NCBI GenBank assembly: GCA_016203205.1
Contig: JACQNE010000032.1
Span: forward strand, 1-47,286
Direction of reading: 5' to 3'
From: Candidatus Woesearchaeota archaeon
GTDB lineage: Archaea; Nanobdellota; Nanobdellia; Woesearchaeales; GW2011-AR9
Length of the DNA: 47,286 nucleotides
The position numbers and the translations under genes are program-made. The notes beneath the pieces are model-generated. The model saw only the letters and a list, made by a program, of their open reading frames with translations. It did no database searches and was not told the DNA's origin. Positions 29,071 through 38,705 of the stretch are shown here, one piece after another; position 1 is the first letter of the stretch; every line of letters begins with the position of its first letter.

Positions 29071-29616
29071 TTATATATCTTCTGGCGGCTTTGTCATCCT
29101 TTTTTCCACATGGATCAACGCCATGCGCAGAGCCTGCTTGGTATATTCCTTGCGATTGACTCTGCCGCGGGTAAGAATACTGACGAGGCCATCAGCTTTG
29201 CCCAGATCGGGATCAGAAGTGTAGCCCGCAAGATTAGCCGCTTCAGTGAGATTCTTTCCTTGCCGGACATAGTCCATGATGTCTTTGGGACAATTAAAGC
29301 CGGAAGAAAAACCATAATGGACATCTTTTCCATCATAAAGCGCACAGACGGTGATCTCCATCAGTCCGCCGTTGGCTAACGGAGCTTCCAGAAATCCAGA
29401 TTCGATGCCAACGCTGAATTGGCAGTCTTGATAGGCTGCTTTAGCCCGGTTCTGTGCACCGAGCATAGTCTGATGCAGAGTTAGCGGCTGTTCATTGACT
29501 CCCGAATCAATTTTAGCGGATGAGATCAGGGCAGAGGATAATTGTTCATACTCTTGGACTATCTCTTTCAGAGCTTGGATCTTTGCGGGATTCTCTGTGC
29601 CAATATTGATGTTCAT
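29071..29616 (-). CDS. Inosine/xanthosine triphosphatase-like (DUF84/YjjX) protein
   Basis: GTENPAKIQALKEI; SVGIESGFLEA; VCALYDGK. Confidence 0.88.
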   Translation of the reverse strand: MNINIGTENPAKIQALKEIVQEYEQLSSALISSAKIDSGVNEQPLTLHQTMLGAQNRAKAAYQDCQFSVGIESGFLEAPLANGGLMEITVCALYDGKDVHYGFSSGFNCPKDIMDYVRQGKNLTEAANLAGYTSDPDLGKADGLVSILTRGRVNRKEYTKQALRMALIHVEKRMTKPPEDI

Positions 29617-30023
29617 GGATTCTTTCTCCCGATTTCGGTGAGTACCGCGTCGTTCAATGGTTTAAAGCAAGACTTAGCAAAAGAGACGGCATCTACAGCT
29701 TCAGGCAAAGAAGGAGAATAACCATAATAATTAATTTGATGCCGTAATCTTCGTAAATTATCTAAAAGAAAAATTGGACGAGAGGTATCTACTTTTAATC
29801 TGATCAATTCCTGGATCGGAAGTTGATGGTCCATCGATTCTATTCCACGAGCAACAAGAAGAGCGTCTCCTAACATCCGAAAACATTCGTAAACATTTCG
29901 GATAATGGTTGAAGCAGCATTTGTTGTCAATTTTAAAGTCAGTGTAAAATGCATTTCCCGATCTGCTGCTAAAATGATACTGAGAGCATTTTTTGGATCT
30001 GGTCTCTTATATCGCGTGGTCAT
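29613..30023 (-). CDS. HEPN-like protein paired with an MNT gene
   Basis: Helical, LDNLRRLRHQINYYGYSP; 4-bp overlap with upstream wHTH-MNT gene. Confidence 0.6.
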   Translation of the reverse strand: MTTRYKRPDPKNALSIILAADREMHFTLTLKLTTNAASTIIRNVYECFRMLGDALLVARGIESMDHQLPIQELIRLKVDTSRPIFLLDNLRRLRHQINYYGYSPSLPEAVDAVSFAKSCFKPLNDAVLTEIGRKNP

Positions 30024-30598
30024 GATTTTACTTCTAATATCCCCTCCAATACAATACCATTGGCGATGTTAGTGAGGAGATTTATATCTATTTTGGATCT
30101 GGAAAATAGATGAAGATGAACAACAACATTCTTACGATAGCCAAACGAGGGGAAAACGCCTAATTCGATTATCTTTAAATTGTCATTCCCCTGAGTCTCG
30201 AGAGCAATATCAATGTCGCTCGTTTCGATATCATCACCTTTTCGATAACTTCCAAAAAGAATAATCGCATTGGAATGAGGATATACCTTGTGGATCTCTT
30301 CGAAAATGACCGATTCTGAGATCATGATAAAATGATACGCCACTTTCCGGGTGAAATTGTAGATATGTCTTTGATTACAAGAAATCTGCCAAACGCGCCC
30401 AAATTCTTTAAGCAGTAAGAACTGCTCTTTAACTAATCTCGAGACTACTCGATTAGCCGTAGTCTTGGAAATCTTCAGCCGCCGGGCTAAATCGCTGAGA
30501 TTCATTTCCCGAGTAGGATACGAAAAGAACCAAGATAGGACTCTCTGATAGGCTTCATTTAGTTCTGGCTGCTTTACTGTGCCTAATTGTTTAATCAT
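30020..30598 (-). CDS. wHTH-MNT nucleotidyltransferase protein
   Basis: LARRLKISKTTANRVVSRLVKEQFL wHTH; ILFGSYRKGDDIETSDIDIALET. Confidence 0.83.
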   Translation of the reverse strand: MIKQLGTVKQPELNEAYQRVLSWFFSYPTREMNLSDLARRLKISKTTANRVVSRLVKEQFLLLKEFGRVWQISCNQRHIYNFTRKVAYHFIMISESVIFEEIHKVYPHSNAIILFGSYRKGDDIETSDIDIALETQGNDNLKIIELGVFPSFGYRKNVVVHLHLFSRSKIDINLLTNIANGIVLEGILEVKS

Positions 30599-30749
30599 CC
30601 TTTCTATTGAAAGATCCGGATTATTTAAACTTTTTGGTAACCATTAGACTTTTCCAAGAACCACGTGAATTTTTAGGGAACCATAAATGACTTCCAGCCA
30701 ATTAGAAGTCTTCAGAACCTATTTAAATAAGGGGAATATCGATAAAAAC

Positions 30750-31334
30750 ATGACCAAAAATAATTTCCTGCTTGTCGATCTGAATGAAGCTAAAACCAAG
30801 AAACTAGCCGAAACAATAACCTCCGATACCAGCCGGAAGATCCTTAATCATCTTACGGAAAAAGAAAGCACAGAAAGCGTCATCGCCAAAGAATTGAATC
30901 TGCCACTTCCCACCGTGCATTATCATCTGCAGAAACTGCAGGAAGCGGGTCTTGTCATAGTCGAAGAATTTCATTACAGCCAAAAAGGGAGAGAAGTGAA
31001 TCATTATAAGCTGGCAAATAAGTATATTATCATCGCACCGAAGAAAGTGATGGGTCTAAAACAGAAATTAAAGGGGATATTGCCTGTCGGATTGATTGTT
31101 TTGGGAATCAGCGCGGTATGGGGCTTCCTAACTGGGACAACTACTTTTGCAAATAAAACAATCGCCATGGATAGCGTAGCGATGATACCAACATTGGAAC
31201 AGAATATCGTGATGATCCAGCCGCCGGTATATGCTGATCAATATAGTGTGCTCTGGTTCTTGGCCGGGGGCTTGTTTACGTTATTAATGTATGTGCTGAT
31301 TATTGTGATGCAAGAAAAGAGTTTACGGAGATGA
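30750..31334 (+). CDS. ArsR-like wHTH regulator with C-terminal transmembrane segments
   Basis: KILNHLTEKESTESVIAKELNLPLPTVHYHLQKLQEAGLV; two hydrophobic segments. ATG 30750 preceded by TATTTAAATA about 28 bp upstream. Confidence 0.8.
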   Translation: MTKNNFLLVDLNEAKTKKLAETITSDTSRKILNHLTEKESTESVIAKELNLPLPTVHYHLQKLQEAGLVIVEEFHYSQKGREVNHYKLANKYIIIAPKKVMGLKQKLKGILPVGLIVLGISAVWGFLTGTTTFANKTIAMDSVAMIPTLEQNIVMIQPPVYADQYSVLWFLAGGLFTLLMYVLIIVMQEKSLRR

Positions 31335-31425
31335 ACGGAGACGAGTGGAGATAAAGAAATGGATGGTGATGATCATGAATAAAAAAATATTTTGGATGAT
31401 TAAAGCAAAATATAGGTGATTTCAA

Positions 31426-32163
31426 ATGAATGACAAAACGATACATGGATTGATGGTGGGGGGAGTTATTTTACTCGTAGTGTTGGCGCTCTTCCAATTA
31501 GGAGAAAAAAATAGTTATGGTGAGAATATAGCAAAAATCAGCGTCTCGGGGACAGCAGAGACAGATGTCCTGCCAGATGAAGTACTCCTCACCTTAACAG
31601 TTTTAACAGAAGGCAGCGATGCGAAAGATGTCCAAGATAGAAATACACAACAGATGAATACAGTTATCACTGCGCTAAAAGCGACAGGAATCAAAGACAA
31701 AGAGATTGAAACAACGGGATATAATCTTTACCCTTGGCAGGAATGGAATCCCGCATTGCAGAAGAGCGTAGAAAAAGGGTATCGCTTACAGCAAACAATT
31801 ACTGTAACAACAAAAGAGACAACAAAAGCAGGAGAATTAGTTGATATTGCAGTGAAAAGCGGCGTGAATACCGTCAATGGCATCTCATTCAGACTTTCTA
31901 CTGATCGAGAACAGGAAGTACGTGAAGAATTAGTAGCATTAGCATCAACGAAAGCACGAGAAAAAGCAGAAACCTTAGCAGAGAGTTTGAAAGTTTCGTT
32001 AGGAGATGTGCTCTACGCAACAGAGAACAGTTTTAACAATGGGCCATGGTATTACGGGAGTGTGGCCAAAGCAGTGGTGATGGAAGCAACTTCTGCACCA
32101 GACATTGCCCCGGAACAGGTGAAGGTTTCGATTCAGTTAAATGTTGATTATGAAGTCAATTAA
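31426..32163 (+). CDS. SIMPL (DUF541) domain protein, membrane anchored
   Basis: ISVSGTAETDVLPDEVLLTLTVLTEG; QQTITVTTK; AREKAETLAESL. Confidence 0.88.
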   Translation: MNDKTIHGLMVGGVILLVVLALFQLGEKNSYGENIAKISVSGTAETDVLPDEVLLTLTVLTEGSDAKDVQDRNTQQMNTVITALKATGIKDKEIETTGYNLYPWQEWNPALQKSVEKGYRLQQTITVTTKETTKAGELVDIAVKSGVNTVNGISFRLSTDREQEVREELVALASTKAREKAETLAESLKVSLGDVLYATENSFNNGPWYYGSVAKAVVMEATSAPDIAPEQVKVSIQLNVDYEVN

Positions 32164-32245
32164 TTTTTTTATTCTATTGTATTTTTTATTTTCTTTTTTT
32201 TTCTTCGACCAAAAAACATAAAAAGAAAGAACGGATCATAGTATT

Positions 32246-32674
32246 GTGATTCATCAGAATAAACAACACCTTGACCGGAAGCTGATCTTCCGCCTGCATC
32301 TTCTCTTCGCTATCTTCGTGCTCATGCTCATCGTCATTGGCTATGACCTCTTGGTACGGGCGATTGGGTTTCTCCTCGCCATCTCGGGAATCCTCATCGG
32401 CCTGGGCATCGGTTTCCTCACCAGCAGAATGCTCCAGGTGCGTTGGCACGAACAGAAGAACAAAGTAATAACCACGATGGACACTGGTGGGGCCTTTGTT
32501 TTGGCGGGATATCTGCTCTTTGTTTACTTTAGGGATCGCTTCTTCGGCCATTGGCTGCAGGGTGCAGCGTTGACGGCATTTGGTTTTAGTCTCCTGGGGG
32601 GGATTGTCCTGGGGCGTTATCTTAATCTGAGATTAGAGACCGAAAGAATATTGAAAGAGAAGAACTATCAGTAA
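32246..32674 (+). CDS. Membrane protein of unknown function (142 aa)
   Basis: Four hydrophobic segments. Confidence 0.65.
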   Translation: MIHQNKQHLDRKLIFRLHLLFAIFVLMLIVIGYDLLVRAIGFLLAISGILIGLGIGFLTSRMLQVRWHEQKNKVITTMDTGGAFVLAGYLLFVYFRDRFFGHWLQGAALTAFGFSLLGGIVLGRYLNLRLETERILKEKNYQ

Positions 32675-32678
32675 ATTG

Positions 32679-33986
32679 TTATGGCTTTTCTCTTACTGGA
32701 TCTCTTGGCAGCAACACGGCCTCACGGACATTATCCAACAACAACAACCGCTGGGTAATCCGATCCAGGCCAAATCCTGCACCGCCATGCGGCGGACAGC
32801 CGTACTGAAAGATCTCAGCATATTCCGGCATCCCTTGGGGATTGAGACCTTTCTCGACCGCCTGTTTCTTCCACACATCAAGACGATGTTCGCGCTGTGA
32901 GCCAGAACAGATCTCCACGCCATTAAATAAGAGATCAAAAGATTTGGTCACCTGAGGATTATCTTCGGCTTTCATCTGGTAGAAAGGCTTGACCTCCCAC
33001 GGGAAGTGGGTGATGAAGACAAATTCAGAACCAGATTTCTCTTTGATCAGCTCGCAGATTAATTTCTCTCCTTCAGCATCAAGATCCTCATCAGCGTTAT
33101 ACTTCTTGCCTTTGGGAGCAAGCATCTTCTTTGCTTCATCTAAAGTTAAGCGAGGTATTTTCTGAGGAATCTGATGCTCGACGTTAAGCAATTGCAATTC
33201 TGCGGCTGTGTCTTTCTTTAAATGCGTCATCAGATCGATAAACATCAGTTCGATGAAATCCATCACATCAGTATAATCTTTAATGAATCCCATCTCAAAA
33301 TCAACGCCGGTAAATTCCGTCAAATGACGCATTGTATTTGATTTTTCTGCTCTGAAAACTGCACCGATCTCGTACACTCGTTCAAAACCGCCGACGACGA
33401 ACATCTGTTTATAGACTTGCGGTGATTGGGCGAGATACATCGGCCGGCCGAAATAATCCACTTCAAATAATTCTGCTCCCGATTCAACACCAATCTTGGT
33501 CAACTTCGGACTGTTGATGTTCGTGAAGCCGTTTTGGTCAAAGAAATTGGTGACGATCCGGACGATCTTGCTGCGGACTTTGAAGATGGCCTGATGTTTA
33601 AGATTTCTCGTATCTAAAAGACGGTGATCGAGACGCTTATCAATATTTGTCTGACTCTTATCTGTATTATCGATGGGAAGAGGTGTTTCTGCTAAAGACA
33701 ACAGCGTGATCTTTTTAATCAGTACTTCCATTCCCCAGCGCGATTCTTTGTTCTCTTTTGCCGTCCCCTGAATTTCAACAACAGATTCTTTGGAGAGTGT
33801 ATTGATCAATTCAAATGAATCCTGATCAGTTTCAGCTTTCAACGCCAGCGTCTGCATATCTCCTGTCCGGTCACGCAGAATGATGAATTTAATCTTGCTT
33901 AAATTACGGATTTCCTGGATCCAGCCTTGCAAGAGGACTTCCTGGTTGAGATAGTTCTTTAGGTCTGAGATGAGTGTACGGTTCAT
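32679..33986 (-). CDS. aspS: Aspartyl-tRNA synthetase
   Basis: VLLQGWIQEIRNLSKIKFIILRDRTG; YLAQSPQVYKQM; GAGFGLDRITQRLL. Confidence 0.95.
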   Translation of the reverse strand: MNRTLISDLKNYLNQEVLLQGWIQEIRNLSKIKFIILRDRTGDMQTLALKAETDQDSFELINTLSKESVVEIQGTAKENKESRWGMEVLIKKITLLSLAETPLPIDNTDKSQTNIDKRLDHRLLDTRNLKHQAIFKVRSKIVRIVTNFFDQNGFTNINSPKLTKIGVESGAELFEVDYFGRPMYLAQSPQVYKQMFVVGGFERVYEIGAVFRAEKSNTMRHLTEFTGVDFEMGFIKDYTDVMDFIELMFIDLMTHLKKDTAAELQLLNVEHQIPQKIPRLTLDEAKKMLAPKGKKYNADEDLDAEGEKLICELIKEKSGSEFVFITHFPWEVKPFYQMKAEDNPQVTKSFDLLFNGVEICSGSQREHRLDVWKKQAVEKGLNPQGMPEYAEIFQYGCPPHGGAGFGLDRITQRLLLLDNVREAVLLPRDPVREKP

Positions 33987-34025
33987 GCCGGCATCTAAAA
34001 TCAGCAGTTGTTTTTATTACTTTTG

Positions 34026-34187
34026 GTGTATTTGTTTAGCTTTTCTGGCTGGCCGTGAGTGAGAGCGGAAAATTGGCTGTGTTCACCGCTTCAAGAAAAA
34101 ACGTGACCCGAACATTTTCCGCACATTAATTTTCAGCATAAAGCTTTTATCTCACTCACTTTGTGGCCCAGCCGCCAGCTAAACAAA
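34026..34187. repeat. Palindromic MITE-like element F (different sequence from family 1)
   Basis: gtatttgtttagct ... agctaaacaaatac, nested gtgagtgaga (34055-34064)/tctcactcac (34150-34159) and gcggaaaat (34065-34073)/attttccgc (34114-34122); flanked by TACTTTTG at 34018-34025 and 34188-34195. Confidence 0.8.
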
Positions 34188-34221
34188 TACTTTTGTTTAC
34201 AAAGCATAATCAGGAAATGAG

Positions 34222-35433
34222 CTAAACTTTCCCTCTTAATCTCTCCGCCGCCAATACTTTCTTAACCGCATGAATATACGTCGCTGTGCGGAAGTCATAT
34301 TTTTTCCCTTCCCAGGCAGACCAAAGTTTACCAAACGCTTCGGTCATCTTTTCCCGCAAACGCGCACGCACTTCCTCTTCTTTCCAATAATAACCAGACT
34401 GGTTCTGCACCCATTCAAAATAAGAGACAGTGACACCACCGGCGTTGGCCAGGATATCCGGCAAAACCAAGATGTTATTTCGGTGTAGTATTTTATCGGC
34501 CTCAGGTGTTGTCGGGCCATTTGCCAATTCCAAAACGATCTTGGCTTTCACTGCATCGGCATTCTTTTCTGTAATCACCTCACTTAACGCCGAAGGCACA
34601 AGAATATCACAATCCAACGTTAATAACTCTTCATTACTCATTTTCTTGCCGGAGGAATAATTCTGTACTGAACCGGTATTATCTTTAATTTTCACAACTT
34701 CATCAACATTCAACCCTTTAGCATCAAAGACTCCACCCTTAGAATCAGAAACGGCAATAATCGTGAAACCCCTTTGCGCAAGTAATTTAGCAGCATTCAT
34801 CCCGGCATTGCCAAAACCCTGAATAGCTATACGCTTTCCTTTAAACTTTAATTTCTTCACTGCTTCTTCCAGGACAAAGACCCCGCCCAGCGCCGTGGCG
34901 ATGTCACGGACTAATGAGCCGCCTAATTCCAGCGGTTTTCCGGTGATCATCCCCGGATCATGATACCCCACCTGCTGTTCGTATTCATCCAACATCCAGG
35001 CCATGATTTGCCCATTTGTGTAAACATCGGGGGCGGGGATATCGATATTCGAACCAAGATGATCTGCAAATGCCCGCACATAGGCGCGGCTTAGCACCTG
35101 CAATTCTTTTTCGTTGAGAGTCTTAGGATCAACAATGACTCCGCCTTTTCCTCCACCGAACGGAATGTCCGCAACAGCTGTTTTTAGCGTCATCCAAAAA
35201 GCGAGGGATTTGACTTCGTCTTCGTTTACTTCCGGATGGAAACGGATGCCGCCTTTATACGGTCCTCGGGCATTGTTGAACTGGATGCGAAAGGCGGGGT
35301 ATTTCTTGCCGTTAAGATGAAGCTCCGCTTGGTGAAGATGATGAGGTGTCTTTAAGATGCTGATCTCGGCAGGAGTGAGATGAGCCAGCGGGGCAAGCGT
35401 CTGCAGAAACTGAACGACATGGTTAAAAGTCAT
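34222..35433 (-). CDS. gdhA: Glutamate dehydrogenase
   Basis: NNARGPYKGGIRFHPEVNEDEVKSLAFWMTLKTAVADIPFGGGKGGV. Confidence 0.96.
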   Translation of the reverse strand: MTFNHVVQFLQTLAPLAHLTPAEISILKTPHHLHQAELHLNGKKYPAFRIQFNNARGPYKGGIRFHPEVNEDEVKSLAFWMTLKTAVADIPFGGGKGGVIVDPKTLNEKELQVLSRAYVRAFADHLGSNIDIPAPDVYTNGQIMAWMLDEYEQQVGYHDPGMITGKPLELGGSLVRDIATALGGVFVLEEAVKKLKFKGKRIAIQGFGNAGMNAAKLLAQRGFTIIAVSDSKGGVFDAKGLNVDEVVKIKDNTGSVQNYSSGKKMSNEELLTLDCDILVPSALSEVITEKNADAVKAKIVLELANGPTTPEADKILHRNNILVLPDILANAGGVTVSYFEWVQNQSGYYWKEEEVRARLREKMTEAFGKLWSAWEGKKYDFRTATYIHAVKKVLAAERLRGKV

Positions 35434-35463
35434 CGATGGTAAACCTCACGACAGGATTTAATT

Positions 35464-35520
35464 GTTTGCTGGGTATAAATCCCCACCGCTTGCGGTGATG
35501 CAATAGATTCCCAAGCAAAC
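35464..35520. other. Nested palindrome upstream of GDH promoter
   Basis: GTTTGCT (35464-35470) pairs with AGCAAAC (35514-35520), inner hairpin CACCGC-TT-GCGGTG (35484-35497). Confidence 0.7.
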
Positions 35521-35523
35521 ACT

Positions 35524-35558
35524 AAAAAACCCCGCAGTTTGCTGCGGTTGGGTTTTTT
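35524..35558 (-). terminator. Intrinsic terminator-like hairpin with T tracts on both sides, downstream of malic enzyme gene
   Basis: aaaaaaccCCGCAGtttgCTGCGGttgggtttttt. Confidence 0.7.
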
Positions 35559-35596
35559 ATTTCTTCGACGAGAGGAGAGTATTTAAGATTTGTGGA

Positions 35597-36871
35597 TTAG
35601 AATTTATTCCTTGCTAATCTAAGCGCTAACTTCCTCAATCCCTGATTATATTCTTTAAAGTCAGCAATCGGCTTCCGCGCCACCCCCGAATCCATCGCCG
35701 CTTTGGCCACTGCGGAAGCGATGCGGGGCAAGAGCCGGGGATCGAATGGTTTTGGAATGATGTACTCCGGACCAAACGTAAATTCCTGACCGTAGGCCTT
35801 GATTGCTGCTGTAGGCATCTTCAGATGAGCGAGTGTGACCAGTGCTTTAACTGCAGCTTTTTTCATCTCCAGATTGATTGTCGTCGCCCGAACATCCAAA
35901 GCACCGCGAAACAAGAACGGAAAACACAAAACATTATTTACCTGATTCGGATAATCACTTCTTCCGGTGGCCATAACACAATCTGGAACTGCTTCTTTCG
36001 CTTCTTGATAAGAAATTTCCGGGTTAGGATTGGCCATGGCAATGATAATCGGCTGATGGCTCATCGTCTTGAGCATCTGGCCGGTGAGAATATTTCCTTG
36101 CGAGACGCCGATAAAGACATCAGCAGAGACCAGAGCTTCGGCGAGCGTTTTTTTGTCCGTCTCCCGGGCAAAAGCCGCTTTATACTGGTTCTTTTCATGT
36201 CTTGCCGCGGTGATAACGCCTTGACTGTCGATCATGATAATCCGTTCACGCCTGGCACCAAGTTCTAACAGCATATTGGCAATGGCGATAGCCGCCGCGC
36301 CCGCACCAGAGAAAACAAATTGACTATCAGTGATTTTTCTGTGGGTTAATTCTAACGCATTCAGCACGGCAGCAGAAGCGATGACTGCTGTACCATGCTG
36401 GTCATCATGGAATACCGGAATATCCATCTTCTCTTTCAATTTCCGCTCAATCTCAAAACATTCCGGCGCTTTAATATCTTCCAGATTGATGCCGCCAAAG
36501 GTCGGTTCTAATGAAGCGATGATCTCAATCAGCTTTTCGGGATCCTGCTCATTGATCTCCAAATCAAAAACATCAATCCCTGCAAAGCGCTTGAACAAAA
36601 TACCCTTGCCTTCCATGACCGGTTTACCGGCTAACGCCCCGATATTCCCCAAGCCGAGAACGGCCGTGCCATTGCTGATCACCGCGACCAGATTTCCTTT
36701 TGAAGTATATCGATACGCATCGTCCGGATTCTGTTGAATCTTTAAGCAGGGCTGAGCTACCCCCGGAGTATACGCTAGTGACAGATCTGCCGCATTCTTG
36801 CACGGCTTCGTCGGGATAACTTTTACTTTCCCTGGAAAAGGATATTCGTGGTAGTGCAGTGCATCTTCCAT
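35597..36871 (-). CDS. NAD(P)-dependent malic enzyme
   Basis: [51 protein letters not shown]. Start revised to ATG 36871 ([11 protein letters not shown]) with TCTATATAAG box at about 36893. Confidence 0.93.
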   Translation of the reverse strand: MEDALHYHEYPFPGKVKVIPTKPCKNAADLSLAYTPGVAQPCLKIQQNPDDAYRYTSKGNLVAVISNGTAVLGLGNIGALAGKPVMEGKGILFKRFAGIDVFDLEINEQDPEKLIEIIASLEPTFGGINLEDIKAPECFEIERKLKEKMDIPVFHDDQHGTAVIASAAVLNALELTHRKITDSQFVFSGAGAAAIAIANMLLELGARRERIIMIDSQGVITAARHEKNQYKAAFARETDKKTLAEALVSADVFIGVSQGNILTGQMLKTMSHQPIIIAMANPNPEISYQEAKEAVPDCVMATGRSDYPNQVNNVLCFPFLFRGALDVRATTINLEMKKAAVKALVTLAHLKMPTAAIKAYGQEFTFGPEYIIPKPFDPRLLPRIASAVAKAAMDSGVARKPIADFKEYNQGLRKLALRLARNKF

Positions 36872-36915
36872 ATGGAAATGGTAAGATTCATCTATATAAG
36901 TGTTGCGAATTACAG

Positions 36916-37076
36916 GGATTAGTAGAAAAAGTCGTCCGCCTGGCCTCAAGATTGACCGTGAGAAGCGATTTACAGGAACAGGTACGAAAACCAGCGAGGA
37001 GAATAGCTCGTACGCAACCATCAACATAACCGGTTTTCGCCACGGTCAATGGCTAGGAGGACTTTTTCTACAGAGC
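36916..37076. repeat. Palindromic MITE-like element G
   Basis: gtagaaaaagtcgtcc ... ggaggactttttctac, nested attgaccgtg/cacggtcaat; flanked by CGAATTACAG at 36906-36915 and 37077-37086. Confidence 0.8.
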
Positions 37077-37128
37077 CGAATTACAGAAGAAATAAAACAA
37101 AGAGAGGAGGAAGTAAAATGAGAACACT

Positions 37129-38421
37129 TTATTCCACAACTAACGTCCCTTTCATTCCCCGCCATTCATCACAGCTGCTGCAGGCATATTCAAATGAACC
37201 AACCTTATCGGTGACGACAGTTACTTTCGTCGGACCACTGACTTTCTGCGCCACGCCCAAGCCAGGAACGGCAAAAGTAAAGTCCAGATTTTCAGGGACA
37301 AGATTGAAGACGACCGTCGAACCTTTCTGAACAGTGACGAGAGGTGGATCAAAGAGCCAGCGTTTCGCAACCAGCGTCACTTCCATAGTTTGGCTCGCTC
37401 CCGTTTCAGCCGGAGGAGAAGCAACTACAGATGGTTCGGGGGGAGATTCAGTTGGAGAGTTTTCCTGAACCGGCGGAGAGACACTCGTTGGGGCATTCTG
37501 ATCTGGACTGTCTACAACTAATCCCAACTGTACAGAAGTGTCTAGACCTTGAGGAAAGAATATTTTACCATCTTTGGTCAAATAGGAATCAACTGCCTGT
37601 CCAGCAACGGAAATGGTTATTTGATACAGACCGGCAACTTCTTTCGTTGCCACGACTTCCGCGACAAACGGCGGCCGCAATAGATTTTCGTTGACGTAGC
37701 TAGTCACGCGCGCCTCTGCTTCAGCTAAAGATAGCTCTTGGCCGAGAGAGGCTGTTTTCTCCGTGAACTGGAAACCTTGGGTAAAGACCGAAAAGAGGAG
37801 CAGGATGATTGTTAACCCGGTCAATGCTTTCCAGGTAGAAACATCTTTGAACAATCCCCCCTCGCCGGAAGCTTTTGGTTCCTTCTTCAGTTCCGGATTG
37901 TTCTTAACTTCAGTTTTAACTTCTTTTTTGCTCTCTTTTTTATCGTCTGCCCAAGGATCGACCCGAGGAGTCGGCTCAACATATTTAGCTGTTTTTTCCG
38001 ATTTTGTTTCTGTTTTTGTTTCAGCTTTTTCTTTTTGTTCGGAAACTGATTTTTCCAGATGCTTCCTCTCTTCTTTCAATGGAACAACTCTTACCGGCGC
38101 AATAGCTTTTACAGGTGTAATGACAACTTCATCCTGCGGCTTCTTCACTTCAGATTTCACCGATACTTTTGGTTCTGCCTTTGCCGTAGCCGTTTTGAGA
38201 ATCTTTGATTCTCGTATTTTTCGAGGGGGAACTCTCCTGGACTTTTCTTCTTGAGGAGAATCCAACGCCGAGGCAAAAGGATTCTCTTTCTTGGGGTTCA
38301 TTGTTTTTTCTTTCGCATCAAGTTCGTCCAAGAAATCTTCACTAAGCACATCTTCTTCCATATATTCCTCTGCAAAAAATGATTCATCCATCTCGTCTAA
38401 TTGTTTCTGTTCCATCACCAT
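37129..38421 (-). CDS. Single-pass membrane protein with C-terminal cupredoxin-like domain
   Basis: Charged N-terminal half, TM GLTIILLLFSVFTQGF, P/S/T linker, then TLVAKRWLFDPPLVTVQKGSTVVFNLVPENLDFTFAVPG...GSFEYACSSCDEWRGMKGTLVVE. Confidence 0.75.
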   Translation of the reverse strand: MVMEQKQLDEMDESFFAEEYMEEDVLSEDFLDELDAKEKTMNPKKENPFASALDSPQEEKSRRVPPRKIRESKILKTATAKAEPKVSVKSEVKKPQDEVVITPVKAIAPVRVVPLKEERKHLEKSVSEQKEKAETKTETKSEKTAKYVEPTPRVDPWADDKKESKKEVKTEVKNNPELKKEPKASGEGGLFKDVSTWKALTGLTIILLLFSVFTQGFQFTEKTASLGQELSLAEAEARVTSYVNENLLRPPFVAEVVATKEVAGLYQITISVAGQAVDSYLTKDGKIFFPQGLDTSVQLGLVVDSPDQNAPTSVSPPVQENSPTESPPEPSVVASPPAETGASQTMEVTLVAKRWLFDPPLVTVQKGSTVVFNLVPENLDFTFAVPGLGVAQKVSGPTKVTVVTDKVGSFEYACSSCDEWRGMKGTLVVE

Positions 38422-38612
38422 TCACCCCGACCGGAAATAAACCCTGCCCGGAGAGATAAAAATTGAACCATCATCTCACCCTCACTTTTTATGAATGTGT
38501 TGTTCTAAGAGAAATAATTTATAAATATTTAGATGATGTGATTTAGAGGATTAAAAGATATGTTTGAAAACATTTCCTCTCTGCGGTGATCAAACGCAAA
38601 TTACAACGATAG

Positions 38613-38634
38613 CTTAGCTACGTCTTAGCTACGT
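38613..38634. repeat. Perfect 11-bp tandem duplication
   Basis: cttagctacgt cttagctacgt in the upstream region of the MNT-HEPN fusion gene. Confidence 0.8.
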
Positions 38635-38705
38635 CCAGAATACCCTAAAACTATCCGAAAGTAGTCACAAAAGCTTAAGAATGTTCTTTCCTCTCGTTAA
38701 GAGGT

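Noticed and set aside
36872-37027. N-terminal extension of malic enzyme
   Set aside because: Encoded by palindromic element G; family homology begins after MEDALHYH.
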